In this document: positions 12,434-20,295 of the stretch, piece by piece | Layout of the letters: every line of letters starts with the position of its first letter | Position numbering within the stretch: position 1 is the stretch's first letter | IMG/VR virus record: IMGVR_UViG_3300031987_000010 | Coordinates: 1 to 22,999 of that record | Strand: one strand, 5' to 3' | Origin: a virus | DNA length: 22,999 nt | Notes under the pieces: model-generated | Told to the model about the DNA's origin: nothing | Databases searched by the model: none | Seen by the model: only the letters and a program-made list of their open reading frames with translations | Translations under genes and position numbers: made by a program

Positions 12434-12760
12434 ATGACTCATTCAACTGTTTATCTCATCGACAGTGGCGGGCTCTTTTCTGCCGCTGAACGCCGCGAAT
12501 TAAGCGCCATGCTGGACGGCCTTACCGTTGAGCAGGCAGCCCGCAAACACTTCGTATCTCCCGATACCGTAAAAACCCACCGAACTGCCCTGCGGCAGAA
12601 AACTGGTCAGCATTCCAGCGCCGCCGTGGTGTCTTATTGCTTTGCAACCGGTCTGGTCAAGATTTTCAGCGACAACGACCGGAACCACCAGGCGGCATCA
12701 ATCACCGCGTTTGTTCCAGTCCCGAATCATGTAGGGGGGCACTGTTATGGCCTCTATTGA
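12434..12760 (+). CDS. LuxR-type (GerE) HTH protein
   Basis: This is the first gene of the plus early operon, 108 residues (MTHSTVYLIDSGGLFSAAER). Residues about 15-70 form a LuxR C-terminal HTH: LFSAAERRELSAMLDGLTVE, then ARKHFVSPDTVKTHRTALRQ and K, with the usual SPDTVKTHR recognition helix. There is no receiver or autoinducer domain, so it is a stand-alone DNA binder. GGAGGGATCAATGT gives the ribosome site and shares 11 bases with the leader of the 4846 gene. It holds the place of lambda N but shows no N-like arginine-rich peptide. A control role in early expression is inferred. Confidence 0.82.
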   Translation: MTHSTVYLIDSGGLFSAAERRELSAMLDGLTVEQAARKHFVSPDTVKTHRTALRQKTGQHSSAAVVSYCFATGLVKIFSDNDRNHQAASITAFVPVPNHVGGHCYGLY

Positions 12761-13241
12761 TCCACGGGCTTATTCCGAAACCAAGCTGGAAGCGCCCCAC
12801 CCACTGCCGTTTGTCAGCCGAAAGGCGCTGCGCCGGGTGAAAGACCGCCTTCCAGCCCCTACCGACTGCCGCTACTGCGGCATGGATGTGGAGCTAGTTA
12901 ATCACTCGGAAATCTACGGCCGCGAGTACGGCGACTGGCCTTACGCCTATCTGTGCCGTTGCTGCTGGGCGTATGTGGGCCTTCACCCGTTTACCGACCT
13001 GCCGCTTGGAACCCTGGCCGACCGCTTTCTTCGTTCGGCCCGAAAAGCCCACAAGCGGTACTTCCTGGACCTGCAGCGCAAAAACGACTGGTCGCGCAAA
13101 GAGGCCTACCGCTTTCTCGCCAGCCGCATGGGGATTCCGGTCGAGGACTGCCATTGGGGCTGGTTTGAAATCGAAGACTGCGAAAAAGCCGGCGCTATCT
13201 GCCGGGCAAAGATGGAGGAAATGACCCATGGGAGCTGTTGA
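12747..13241 (+). CDS. DUF3268-type zinc-finger protein
   Basis: The 164-residue protein (MASIDPRAYSETKLEAPHPL) has a treble-clef-like zinc site: C41 and C44 in CRYCGMDVELVNHSEIYGRE, then C70 and C73 in YLCRCCWAYVGLH, followed by DLPLGTLADRFLRSARKAHK and a helical end with DCHWGWFEIEDCEK. This order (CPYC, EIYGR, C..C, YVG.H, PLGTLAD) is the DUF3268 pattern common in phage early operons. GGGGGG precedes the ATG; the start overlaps the previous gene by 14 bases. The biochemical function is unknown; the zinc site suggests nucleic-acid binding. Confidence 0.85.
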   Translation: MASIDPRAYSETKLEAPHPLPFVSRKALRRVKDRLPAPTDCRYCGMDVELVNHSEIYGREYGDWPYAYLCRCCWAYVGLHPFTDLPLGTLADRFLRSARKAHKRYFLDLQRKNDWSRKEAYRFLASRMGIPVEDCHWGWFEIEDCEKAGAICRAKMEEMTHGSC

Positions 13242-13596
13242 GCAAGACATCGACCGCTACGCCGAGGAATTGAGCGAACTGGACGCATTCGATGAGCAGG
13301 TGGAAAAAGCGTGGGAGGAATCCCGCGACACGCTCTGCGAAACCTTGGCGGCCGGAAAGCCGCTGTTCGTTCAGGGCAAGACGATTTTAACCAAGTACGA
13401 CCTGGTTGACGGGATGTTCGACCACTACCCGGACGAAGCCAACGAGGCAGTTATCCAGGCCCTGACAGACCCGGATAGCGGGCTGCCAGAAGTGGGCCGT
13501 ATTGCTCGTTTGGCAGCTGAAAAGCTGGTTGACGACTTTTCCGACCGGTTCAAGCAGGACATTGAAAGCGATATTCGCAAGGGAGACGCAGCATGA
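13228..13596 (+). CDS. Hypothetical acidic protein upstream of erf
   Basis: The 122-residue protein (MGAVEQDIDRYAEELSELDA) is strongly acidic and mostly helical. GGAGG precedes the ATG, and both ends overlap the neighbours (14 bases with the zinc protein, 4 with the Erf-like gene). No catalytic motif or transmembrane segment is visible. Its position immediately upstream of the annealing protein and the DNA-mimic-like charge could fit a nuclease inhibitor or Gam/Abc-like recombination modifier, but this is speculation. Confidence 0.75.
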   Translation: MGAVEQDIDRYAEELSELDAFDEQVEKAWEESRDTLCETLAAGKPLFVQGKTILTKYDLVDGMFDHYPDEANEAVIQALTDPDSGLPEVGRIARLAAEKLVDDFSDRFKQDIESDIRKGDAA

Positions 13597-14432
13597 GTAG
13601 CGAAGCAGCAGTAGTGCAGCACCAACAGCCGGCGACCACCACCCATAGCGGCCAGGTGGCTACCATGAACCCGGCCCGCATGATTGAACTGGCCATCGAA
13701 AAAGGCGCCGTCGAGCAGCTGGACAAGCTTCTGGAATTGCAGGAGCGGTGGGAAGCCAACGAAGCCCGAAAGGCCTTTGTTGAGGCCTTGACTGAGTTCA
13801 ACCAGAACAAGCCTGAAATCCAGAAGAACAAACACGTTGAATTTGAAACCCGCAATAACGGCCTCACCGCTTACGACCATGCCAGCCTGGACCACATCTG
13901 TGAAATCTTGGGCGAGGCGCTTGGCAGGGTTGGTATCGCTTTCCGGTGGAGCACCTTGAACCTGCCGAACGGCTGGATTCGTGTCACCTGCATTCTCACC
14001 CATAGGCAAGGCCACTCCGAGGAAACCACCCTGGAAGGCCCGCACGACCAGTCCGGCGGCAAGAACCCGATCCAGGCCATTGGCTCCACCACCGAATACC
14101 TGCGCCGCTACACCCTGCTTGCTGCCACCGGTGTCGCTGTCAAAGGCATGGACGACGATGGCCAGGGCGGCAACCAGCCAGACCCACGGGTACAGCAGGC
14201 CGCCGAACAGCGCAAGCAGAACGCGCCCCAGGGCCAGCAGAAAACCGCCCAGGGCATGATTAACGGAAACCAGCGCGAGGCCTTGCAGAAGGCCATCGAA
14301 AAGGCCGGGCAGACCACCGAGCAATTCTGCCGGTCTGCGGGAATCCCTAGCCTTGACCAGCTGACCGCCGACCGCTTCAAGGGCGCCATGCAGCACCTGA
14401 ACGCCATGAAACAGCGGAGTGCACAGCAATGA
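13593..14432 (+). CDS. erf: Erf-family single-strand annealing protein
   Basis: Erf proteins bind single-stranded DNA and anneal complementary strands, replacing RecA for phage recombination and genome circularisation. The protein has 279 residues. The Erf core lies at about 25-195: MIELAIEKGAVEQLDKLLEL, FVEALTEFNQNKPEIQKNKH, YDHASLDHICEILGEALGRV, and SGGKNPIQAIGSTTEYLRRY TLLAATGV (family hallmark). Residues 190-220 are a glutamine/asparagine-rich linker, and the C-terminus (EKAGQTTEQFCRSAGIPSLD) is a small helical domain. It overlaps the previous stop and the exonuclease start. The pairing with YqaJ gives a two-component annealing system. Confidence 0.93.
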   Translation: MSSEAAVVQHQQPATTTHSGQVATMNPARMIELAIEKGAVEQLDKLLELQERWEANEARKAFVEALTEFNQNKPEIQKNKHVEFETRNNGLTAYDHASLDHICEILGEALGRVGIAFRWSTLNLPNGWIRVTCILTHRQGHSEETTLEGPHDQSGGKNPIQAIGSTTEYLRRYTLLAATGVAVKGMDDDGQGGNQPDPRVQQAAEQRKQNAPQGQQKTAQGMINGNQREALQKAIEKAGQTTEQFCRSAGIPSLDQLTADRFKGAMQHLNAMKQRSAQQ

Positions 14433-15280
14433 GCTTTGTGATTATCGAGTGTGACCAGGGCAGTAGTGAGTGGCACGGAGCCCGAGCGGGCGCCATTACG
14501 GCCAGCATGTTTTCCGAAGTGCGCAAGGTCATGGACGGGCTGACCGAGCAACAACAGCTGTACGTTGACGCTATCCGGCTTCACGGCCTGAGCCCGGAAG
14601 ATGCCGCCACCTACGCCAAGTACAAAACCAAGCCCCGGTCCCAGCGCATCGAGAAAGCCCTGGATGGTGAGCGTGTAGGCGACTACACCAGTGCCGCCAA
14701 GGATTACGCATTCCGCCTGGCGCTCGAGCGGATTTCCGGCAAGCCGCTGGATGGTGGGTTCAAAACGTGGGCCATGGAGCGAGGCAACGAGTTGGAACCG
14801 GAGGCCCGACTGCTTCACGAACAGCGCATTGGCGTGATGATCGAGCATGCCGGCTTTGTGAAGACCGAGGACGGGCTTTTCGGCGCCAGCGCAGACGGCC
14901 TTATCGCCCCGGACGGCGGTTCGGAATACAAGTGCCTGGTGGACCCGGCCCGGATGCGTTCTGTGATTGTTGAGCAGGATCTTTCCGAGTTTATGGACCA
15001 GATGCAGGGCGGCATGTGGATCACCGGGCGCAGCTGGTGGCACTACGGCCTGTACTGCCCGGACCTGAAACCCGCCGGTAAAGAACTGATCCTGCACCAC
15101 GTTCGCCGTGATCCCGATTACATAGCGGCCCTGGAATCGGATTTGGTTGAGTTCAATCGCTACGTCGAACACTGCAAGACCAAGATTCTGGAAGCCCAAA
15201 CCAATGTTGGCATGGCCCGGGAGGCCGCCAACCAACCGCAACCCACTGAAAACGTCTTTATGACGGGAGTATCCGCATGA
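14429..15280 (+). CDS. YqaJ-family (lambda-exo-like) exonuclease
   Basis: This nuclease degrades one strand from DNA ends to feed the annealing protein. The 283-residue protein shows the YqaJ/lambda exonuclease core: GSSEWHGARAGAITASMFSE at 11-30, E124 in RGNELEPEARLL, the metal site D156 in GASADGLI and E166-x-K168 in SEYKCL, then QMQGGMWITGRSWWHYGLYC at about 191-210. All expected catalytic residues are present. The start overlaps the erf stop (ATGA), indicating coupled synthesis of the two partners. Confidence 0.93.
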   Translation: MSFVIIECDQGSSEWHGARAGAITASMFSEVRKVMDGLTEQQQLYVDAIRLHGLSPEDAATYAKYKTKPRSQRIEKALDGERVGDYTSAAKDYAFRLALERISGKPLDGGFKTWAMERGNELEPEARLLHEQRIGVMIEHAGFVKTEDGLFGASADGLIAPDGGSEYKCLVDPARMRSVIVEQDLSEFMDQMQGGMWITGRSWWHYGLYCPDLKPAGKELILHHVRRDPDYIAALESDLVEFNRYVEHCKTKILEAQTNVGMAREAANQPQPTENVFMTGVSA

Positions 15281-16332
15281 GTCAGCACAATCACGAAACC
15301 AACACCCTGAACCCGGAAATCACCCAGCAGCCGGCGGTCCTGAGCTTCGATTACGAGTCTTTCAAAGCCGACCTGGAAAAGCGGCTTGAGCTGTACCGCA
15401 CCGTGGTCACCGCCGACACGGTGAAGGAAGCCAAGGAAACTGCCACCGAGCTGAACAAGATTAAAACCGACCTGGACACCCGGCGTAAGGAGGCTATCAA
15501 GTACGTCTCCGCACCGATCAAAACGGCCGACGACCAGATGAAGGAGTGCGTGAAGCTGGTGGCGGACGGCCGCCAGGAAATCCTTGACCAAGTGGCGAAA
15601 TTCGATCAGGTCCGGCTTGACGGACTGAAAGAAGAATTGACCGGGCGCCGTGACCGCCTGCGGGCCGACGCCGGTATTCAGCCTGAATTCCACGGGGCGG
15701 CCGACGACCTGAGCGACTTGGTAAAGCACGGCAGCCTCACGGCCACGGACCGACTCACCAGCAAGGCCGCACAGGCGGTAGCAGACCGGGTTAACGCAGA
15801 GCTGCAACTGCAACAGACCGTTGAGCGCCGCCTTCTGGAGCTGGAAAACGCCAGCTACCGGGCAGGCCTGGCCGCTCCGCTGAAAAAGGCCCACGTTGAG
15901 CATTTCCTTCGCGCCGACGAGGACACGTATCAGGCCAAGCTCAACGAACTGCTTGAAACCGAAGTCGAGCGGGACCGCCAGAGCCGCGAGGCCATGGCCC
16001 GGGACGCCGAACGCCAGGCCCAGGTGAAGCCAGAACCGAAGCCGGAGCCGGCACCGGAGCCTGCCGCCACGGAAACCCAGCCGGTTGAGCAGGACAGCCA
16101 GCCAACTCACGGCGGGTATCAGCCGCAAGCCGAGGCCAAGCCCCAGGGCGCCCCGGCCGGTAAGTCTGAGAAATTCCACATGACCGTGACCATGACCGCC
16201 ACCCTGCCGGCAGGCCTGGCAGAAGCGGACATCGAGCGGCAATTCCGGGCTTTCATTGAGAAAGGCGGCAACACCAAGGTCGATTTTATGACCGTCACAC
16301 GCGACTCCGACGAGGCCCAGGATGTCGCGTAA
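15277..16332 (+). CDS. DUF1351 protein of the recombination operon
   Basis: The 351-residue protein resembles DUF1351 proteins, which usually lie next to YqaJ and RecT/Erf genes. Residues about 20-250 are a long charged helical region, likely coiled coil (ADTVKEAKETATELNKIKTD, LDTRRKEAIKYVSAPIKTAD). Residues 250-300 are a proline/glutamate/alanine repeat-like linker (KPEPKPEPAPEPAATETQPV). The last 50 residues form a beta-alpha module (KFHMTVTMTATLPAGLAEAD) possibly for protein contact. No active site is visible. It overlaps both neighbours. A structural or accessory role in the recombination complex is inferred. Confidence 0.82.
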   Translation: MSQHNHETNTLNPEITQQPAVLSFDYESFKADLEKRLELYRTVVTADTVKEAKETATELNKIKTDLDTRRKEAIKYVSAPIKTADDQMKECVKLVADGRQEILDQVAKFDQVRLDGLKEELTGRRDRLRADAGIQPEFHGAADDLSDLVKHGSLTATDRLTSKAAQAVADRVNAELQLQQTVERRLLELENASYRAGLAAPLKKAHVEHFLRADEDTYQAKLNELLETEVERDRQSREAMARDAERQAQVKPEPKPEPAPEPAATETQPVEQDSQPTHGGYQPQAEAKPQGAPAGKSEKFHMTVTMTATLPAGLAEADIERQFRAFIEKGGNTKVDFMTVTRDSDEAQDVA

Positions 16333-16927
16333 GAAGCAGGCCCCGAAGGTTCGGAAGCAGAACAACCCACTCAAGCGGTTGAGCCGCCTGAGTGTCAACA
16401 CCCGGGTATGGACTTGGCAAGGCCAGGCTCAGATCGAGACCGGCCGCCACGTTCGGGTGATGACAAAAATGGGCGGTTCGTGGGTTGATCTGCCGGACCT
16501 GACATCCCGCCGCGCCGTCACCAAGCAACAGGCTAACTGGATCTTCGGTTGGCGGGCGCTGTGCGTGGATAACCAGGGCGAAACCTACGTTGAGTCAGCA
16601 ACGGCCGCGATGAAAGCCTGCCGGTTGATCGACCTGCAAACCGACGACCTGAATTTCAAGTTGATCGAGGAAATGCTGGATGGCGTGAAATCCAGCCATA
16701 TCCATGACGCCGGCTGGTTTGCTCAAAGCTTCTCGGGGGATTGCTGGGAAGACGACGACCAGCGAATGGGCGAGTTGGCCCTTAAAGGTCTTGGCTGGCT
16801 GCCGGCCGCCTCGCCCTGGCGCAAGCGGTGCTGGAACGACATTCAACAAGAGCTGGAAACCGCCATCCGCCAGGTCCGGACAGAACACCTGGCCGGCGAA
16901 CAGCTTAAAGCGGTAGTTGGAGGGTAA
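16322..16927 (+). CDS. Hypothetical phage protein, 201 residues
   Basis: The N-terminus is very basic (MSRKKQAPKVRKQNNPLKRL), followed by a beta-rich part (VWTWQGQAQIETGRHVRVMT) and a helical C-terminal half rich in tryptophan. No zinc site, Walker motif or membrane segment is seen. The start overlaps the DUF1351 gene by 11 bases with AGG/GAGG upstream. The basic tail suggests nucleic-acid contact. I cannot place the family with confidence. Confidence 0.75.
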   Translation: MSRKKQAPKVRKQNNPLKRLSRLSVNTRVWTWQGQAQIETGRHVRVMTKMGGSWVDLPDLTSRRAVTKQQANWIFGWRALCVDNQGETYVESATAAMKACRLIDLQTDDLNFKLIEEMLDGVKSSHIHDAGWFAQSFSGDCWEDDDQRMGELALKGLGWLPAASPWRKRCWNDIQQELETAIRQVRTEHLAGEQLKAVVGG

Positions 16928-16930
16928 ACC

Positions 16931-17287
16931 GTGTTGATACAGAGCTACAGCGAATGGAAGGAACAGAAAAAACGGGACTGGTCGGAGGACAACCCGAAGA
17001 TTGATTGCCCCAAATGCGAGGGCGATGGTGACTTCATCGACGCCTGCCCATGTTGCGGCCATGAAAGCGACGAGGAGTGCCAGACCTGCGAGGGGGAAGG
17101 ACAGCTTTATTTCAATGACCTGGACAGCAGCGACCAGTCGGATTTCTTCACTCGGCGCATGTACCAGAAAGAGGTCATAGCCGACTTGAAACGGTGGTGC
17201 GCCTACACCCGTGAGGACTTCTTGGGAGTGGTCGGCCCATTCATCCAAAACCAGCGCACTGGTGGAGGCTCTACGGTATGGCGGTAA
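16931..17287 (+). CDS. DnaJ-type CxxCxGxG zinc protein
   Basis: The GTG start at 16931 follows GGAGGG and gives 118 residues (MLIQSYSEWKEQKKRDWSED). Three cysteine clusters, CPKCEGDG (26-33), CPCCGHE (39-45) and CQTCEGEG (50-57), match the repeated zinc knuckles of DnaJ's central domain, though the J domain and substrate-binding region are missing. A predicted helical tail follows. Phages carry such stand-alone cysteine-rich proteins in early operons; chaperone-like or redox-sensing roles are possible, not shown. It overlaps the next gene by 10 bases. Confidence 0.75.
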   Translation: MLIQSYSEWKEQKKRDWSEDNPKIDCPKCEGDGDFIDACPCCGHESDEECQTCEGEGQLYFNDLDSSDQSDFFTRRMYQKEVIADLKRWCAYTREDFLGVVGPFIQNQRTGGGSTVWR

Positions 17288-17619
17288 GCAAGACAGAAAT
17301 CACCTGCAAGTGCGGCTGCGGCCAGAAAAAGATGGTGCGCACCGCCGATGTAAAGCGGGGCTGGGGCAAATACTACTCCAAGGCCTGCAAGGCAAAGGCA
17401 CAAGCCAAGAAGCATGGCGGACGGCCAAAGGCAAAGCTGACAAAGGAGCAGCGGTTTCAGTGCCTTTGCATTGCCCATGAAGAAGGCCGGGTTTCCGATG
17501 AGTATTACTACGACACCCTGGAATCCGAGTATTCCGAGTTTATGACCTCAGACGACTGGCATCACATTGCCATGAACGACATCCACCCGTTTTCCAGTGA
17601 AGGGCTGGGCCAGGACTAA
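17278..17619 (+). CDS. Small zinc-binding protein, 113 residues
   Basis: The protein begins MAVSKTEITCKCGCGQKKMV: C10, C12, C14 and a later C39 in YYSKACKAK form a CxCxC..C pattern found in small phage and plasmid proteins. A lysine-rich stretch follows (KAKAQAKKHGGRPKAKLTKE), then an acidic helical C-terminus. DNA or RNA contact is likely from the basic middle; no catalytic motif is visible. The gene starts inside the end of the DnaJ-like zinc gene. Confidence 0.75.
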   Translation: MAVSKTEITCKCGCGQKKMVRTADVKRGWGKYYSKACKAKAQAKKHGGRPKAKLTKEQRFQCLCIAHEEGRVSDEYYYDTLESEYSEFMTSDDWHHIAMNDIHPFSSEGLGQD

Positions 17620-17632
17620 GGAGCTGACGCCA

Positions 17633-17953
17633 ATGGCAATGAGCAACAAAGAACGCGCCCGCCGGAAGCGAGAGCGGGACCGGGCCATGGGGATGAGGGT
17701 CTACCAGATGTACCTCACCGAGAACGAGAGCGGGAATATCGAGAAAGGCGCCCAGCGCCGGGGTTTTGAGGACCAAGCCGAATACCTGCTTTCACTGGTG
17801 GCCGCCGACTTGGAAAAGCCGCCGACCGTTGGGTGCAACTACCCCGAATGCGATTGCCCCTATGACCGACTGCCCGGGGAGCCATGTTTGAAGGGGCATA
17901 AAGAAGAAATTAAAACCGTGACAAGTAACGACAAGAGCGAGTCAGCAGCATGA
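17633..17953 (+). CDS. Small basic protein with C-terminal cysteines
   Basis: I start at ATG 17633 (MAMSNKERARRKRERDRAMG) because AAGGAG lies 10 bases upstream; the in-frame ATG at 17597 is inside the preceding gene without one. The 106-residue protein has a strongly basic helix (residues 4-20), then YQMYLTENESGNIEKGAQRR and EYLLSLVAADLE, which fits a ribbon-helix-helix-like fold, and a tail with CNYPECDCPY. It overlaps the next start. It may bind DNA; the target is unknown. Confidence 0.72.
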   Translation: MAMSNKERARRKRERDRAMGMRVYQMYLTENESGNIEKGAQRRGFEDQAEYLLSLVAADLEKPPTVGCNYPECDCPYDRLPGEPCLKGHKEEIKTVTSNDKSESAA

Positions 17954-18462
17954 GCATTGAAACCATTATCGAAGACATCAAGCAACAAGCCCGCAAAACA
18001 TGGGGTGGCGACGAAGGCGAACGCCGGGCCGAGAGCGTGGAGGCGGTGATTCGTAAGATCCTGCCCAACTACGCCCAGGTAATCGGCAAGCCAGAGCTGG
18101 AAATTCTAGAAGCCATTGAAAAACTCCGCACCTACAGCGTGGTGAACTACTACCAGGACGCCAATTTCCCGCTTCTTGAGGGTGACATCAAGGTGTACCA
18201 GACCGAAGACGAGCTTCGGGAAATCGTCGGCAAGGCCGGCTTCCGCTGCCCAGCATGTGAGGGGGTGTCGAGCAACCCTTATGAATGCAATGCGGGTGTT
18301 GAGCGGGATGGCGTCACCTGCAACTGGAAAGCCTACGGCCTGTTCGGAACCTTCGGGAAAGGCCTTCGCTTCACCATCGTTGAGAAGTTCATGGAGATTC
18401 CGAAGGTCGATGAAATCTTCATGCCCGTGGCCATGGAAGAAGGAGCCGACAGCAATGAATGA
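17950..18462 (+). CDS. Hypothetical protein with one zinc ribbon
   Basis: The 170-residue protein (MSIETIIEDIKQQARKTWGG) starts with an acidic helical domain, has a middle KLRTYSVVNYYQDANFPLLE and a probable zinc ribbon C100-x2-C103 ... C113 ... C124. CGAGTCAGCA precedes the ATG. No enzyme motif is visible. It lies in a run of cysteine-containing proteins and overlaps the next gene by 8 bases. Confidence 0.72.
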   Translation: MSIETIIEDIKQQARKTWGGDEGERRAESVEAVIRKILPNYAQVIGKPELEILEAIEKLRTYSVVNYYQDANFPLLEGDIKVYQTEDELREIVGKAGFRCPACEGVSSNPYECNAGVERDGVTCNWKAYGLFGTFGKGLRFTIVEKFMEIPKVDEIFMPVAMEEGADSNE

Positions 18463-19162
18463 TAAAGAGCGGATCCTCGGAAAAATCAAGAAGTGCATGG
18501 CTTTGGGGCGGTCGGCCAACGAGCATGAGGCGGCGGCCGCAATGCGCCAGGCCAGAAAGCTCATGGAAAAACATGGCCTGACAGAATCCCATGTTGGCCT
18601 GGCTGAGTTTGGAGAGAAAGGCGTAAAAGTCGGGTACCGGCGCTTCCCGAACTGGCTTTTAAGCCTTTCTACAGTCGTCGGCATGGCCTTCCAGTGCAGC
18701 TCCTACACCTCATGGAAAAGCGTGGATTTTGTTGGCCGGCAGGAAAACAGTGTTGTGGCCGGATACTGCCTGGAGGTGCTACTGCGCCAGATTCGAAAGG
18801 CACGAAAGGAGTACCTAGCCAGTTTGCCAAAGACTGGTCGAAGCGCAGCACACCTTAAGCGATGCCTTGGTGACGCTTACTGCGAAGGCTGGGTAGCAGC
18901 GGTTGCGCGTAAGGTCGAAGAATTTGCCTCGCCCCTAACCGAGCAGGAAGAAAGCCAGCACAACAAGTATCTGGCCGAAGTAAAGGGTTGTCAGGTCAAC
19001 GAAAGCCGAAAGGGTCAGAGAAAGTCTGCGGCCGAATCCAGCGACATTGCCATGACGGCGGCAGCCATGGGGTATCGCGCCGGTAAAGACGTTCAGCTCC
19101 ATCACGGCATGAATTCTGAGCAGAAAGAAACCTTGGCACTGGAAAGTGGAGCATTGTCATGA
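18455..19162 (+). CDS. DUF2786-type protein
   Basis: ATG 18455 (MNDKERILGKIKKCMALGRS) follows AAGGAG. Residues 1-50 match the DUF2786 opening: a helix ILGKIKKCMAL, NEHEAAAAMRQARKLMEKHG and LTESHVG. The remaining about 180 residues are a helical domain usual in longer family members, with KRCLGDAYCEGWVAAVARKV and a tail SDIAMTAAAMGYRAGKDVQL. In total 235 residues. The family is common in phages and plasmids; its biochemical role is not established. It overlaps both neighbours. Confidence 0.83.
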   Translation: MNDKERILGKIKKCMALGRSANEHEAAAAMRQARKLMEKHGLTESHVGLAEFGEKGVKVGYRRFPNWLLSLSTVVGMAFQCSSYTSWKSVDFVGRQENSVVAGYCLEVLLRQIRKARKEYLASLPKTGRSAAHLKRCLGDAYCEGWVAAVARKVEEFASPLTEQEESQHNKYLAEVKGCQVNESRKGQRKSAAESSDIAMTAAAMGYRAGKDVQLHHGMNSEQKETLALESGALS

Positions 19163-20295
19163 ATACCGATTTTGTATGGCCCAGCGATGCGGCCCGGGCA
19201 GAAAGCGACGAGCTGGACCGCGTATGCGAAGAACTGGAAGCGGCCTTTGACGAGCTGGAAGCCAATCGAGCCGGAAGCCCGGCCGCTGCCCAGCTGGTGA
19301 ATAAGATTGCCAGCCTGTACAGCGGTGAAGCGGTCCAGAATGACCCGACAGAGCTGACCATTACCGGTGACACGGTATGGCTGGCCCAGCAGGCCCGAAG
19401 GGAGTTGTCCGAGCTACTAGCCCAGGGTGCGGATCCGGTGGAATACATCTGCCATTACTGCGGAAATCCAGCGCAGCCCCCGGCCCCATTCACTATGTAT
19501 GTGAAGTGCCCGTGCGGAGCCACTACCCCAGCCACCATTGCAGCGGATTTGGCGCAACAGAACACCCAGCCACAGAGCGCCCAGGGTGCGGAGCCGGTGG
19601 CCGGCGACGTTACTACCGAGTTTAATCGGTATAAGCGAGCCGTAATAACCGGAGCCAAAAGAGACAAGGTTGAGGTTGATAAAACCTTCAGCTTTGCTGA
19701 TTTCCACGCCGGTTATCGAGCTGGACGCTGGTCTCCTGATCGCCCGGTCGCCCAGCCACAGAGCGCCGGGGTGCCGGAGGGGTGGGAAGTCTATAAAAAC
19801 CGCGTCTACGGGTACGTGGTTCTAAAAAAAGTGTCCGAGGATTGGTCGATGCGGTTCCCAGGGGAAACGGATGACACAGAAATGGCTTTCGTTGGTGAGT
19901 TTTTGGAAGCCCTGCTCTCCACCAACACCACCAGCCCCGAGCCGCGACCTCTGCCGAACAATCGGTTCGGCGTTGACCGGGACTACTTCACCAAGAAGCT
20001 GGAAATCATTATTCGGGACATGCGGGATTACATCCCGGCAGAACTGGCCCGCTCTCTGGCCCGGCTGGCTGCAGTTGCGGATGGTGAGGTTTTGCAGGAG
20101 GCCGAATTCAACACCACCAGCCCCGACACAAACCCAGAAGCCTGCTACTGGCACGGCGACGACAGCGGATGCTGGAAGGGCAGTTGTGGTATCGAGTGGT
20201 ATTTCGAGGACGGAGGCCCAGATGAAAACGGGGTAAACCATTGCCCACGGTGCGGCCGGGCGCGAGTCAACGAAGAACAGGAGGGCGAGCGATGA
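19159..20295 (+). CDS. Ead/Ea22-like mosaic protein with two zinc sites
   Basis: The 378-residue protein has an acidic helical start, a zinc ribbon (C98, C101, C117, C119), a linker with two copies of QPQSA (137-141 and again near 200) in the frequent phage pattern QPQSA..PEGW, a beta-alpha middle (WEVYKNRVYGYVVLKKVSED), a second linker with repeated NTTSP, and a C-terminal cysteine-rich end (CYWHGDDSGCWKGSCGIEWY, then HCPRCG). Such modular proteins with QPQSA linkers resemble Ea22/Ead-type accessory proteins of lambdoid phages. It may be assembled from swapped modules. The function is unknown. Confidence 0.62.
   Translation: MNTDFVWPSDAARAESDELDRVCEELEAAFDELEANRAGSPAAAQLVNKIASLYSGEAVQNDPTELTITGDTVWLAQQARRELSELLAQGADPVEYICHYCGNPAQPPAPFTMYVKCPCGATTPATIAADLAQQNTQPQSAQGAEPVAGDVTTEFNRYKRAVITGAKRDKVEVDKTFSFADFHAGYRAGRWSPDRPVAQPQSAGVPEGWEVYKNRVYGYVVLKKVSEDWSMRFPGETDDTEMAFVGEFLEALLSTNTTSPEPRPLPNNRFGVDRDYFTKKLEIIIRDMRDYIPAELARSLARLAAVADGEVLQEAEFNTTSPDTNPEACYWHGDDSGCWKGSCGIEWYFEDGGPDENGVNHCPRCGRARVNEEQEGER

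Noticed and set aside
14108-15241. Long open minus-strand frame opposite the YqaJ and Erf genes
   Set aside because: The plus strand carries all catalytic residues of the YqaJ exonuclease; the minus frame has no recognisable domain and crosses two real genes.
15160-16401. Long open minus-strand frame (413 codons) opposite the DUF1351 gene
   Set aside because: The plus-strand reading has a coherent helical protein, an ATGA overlap chain and family resemblance; the minus frame is a GC-rich shadow with leucine/glycine-rich composition and no ribosome site.
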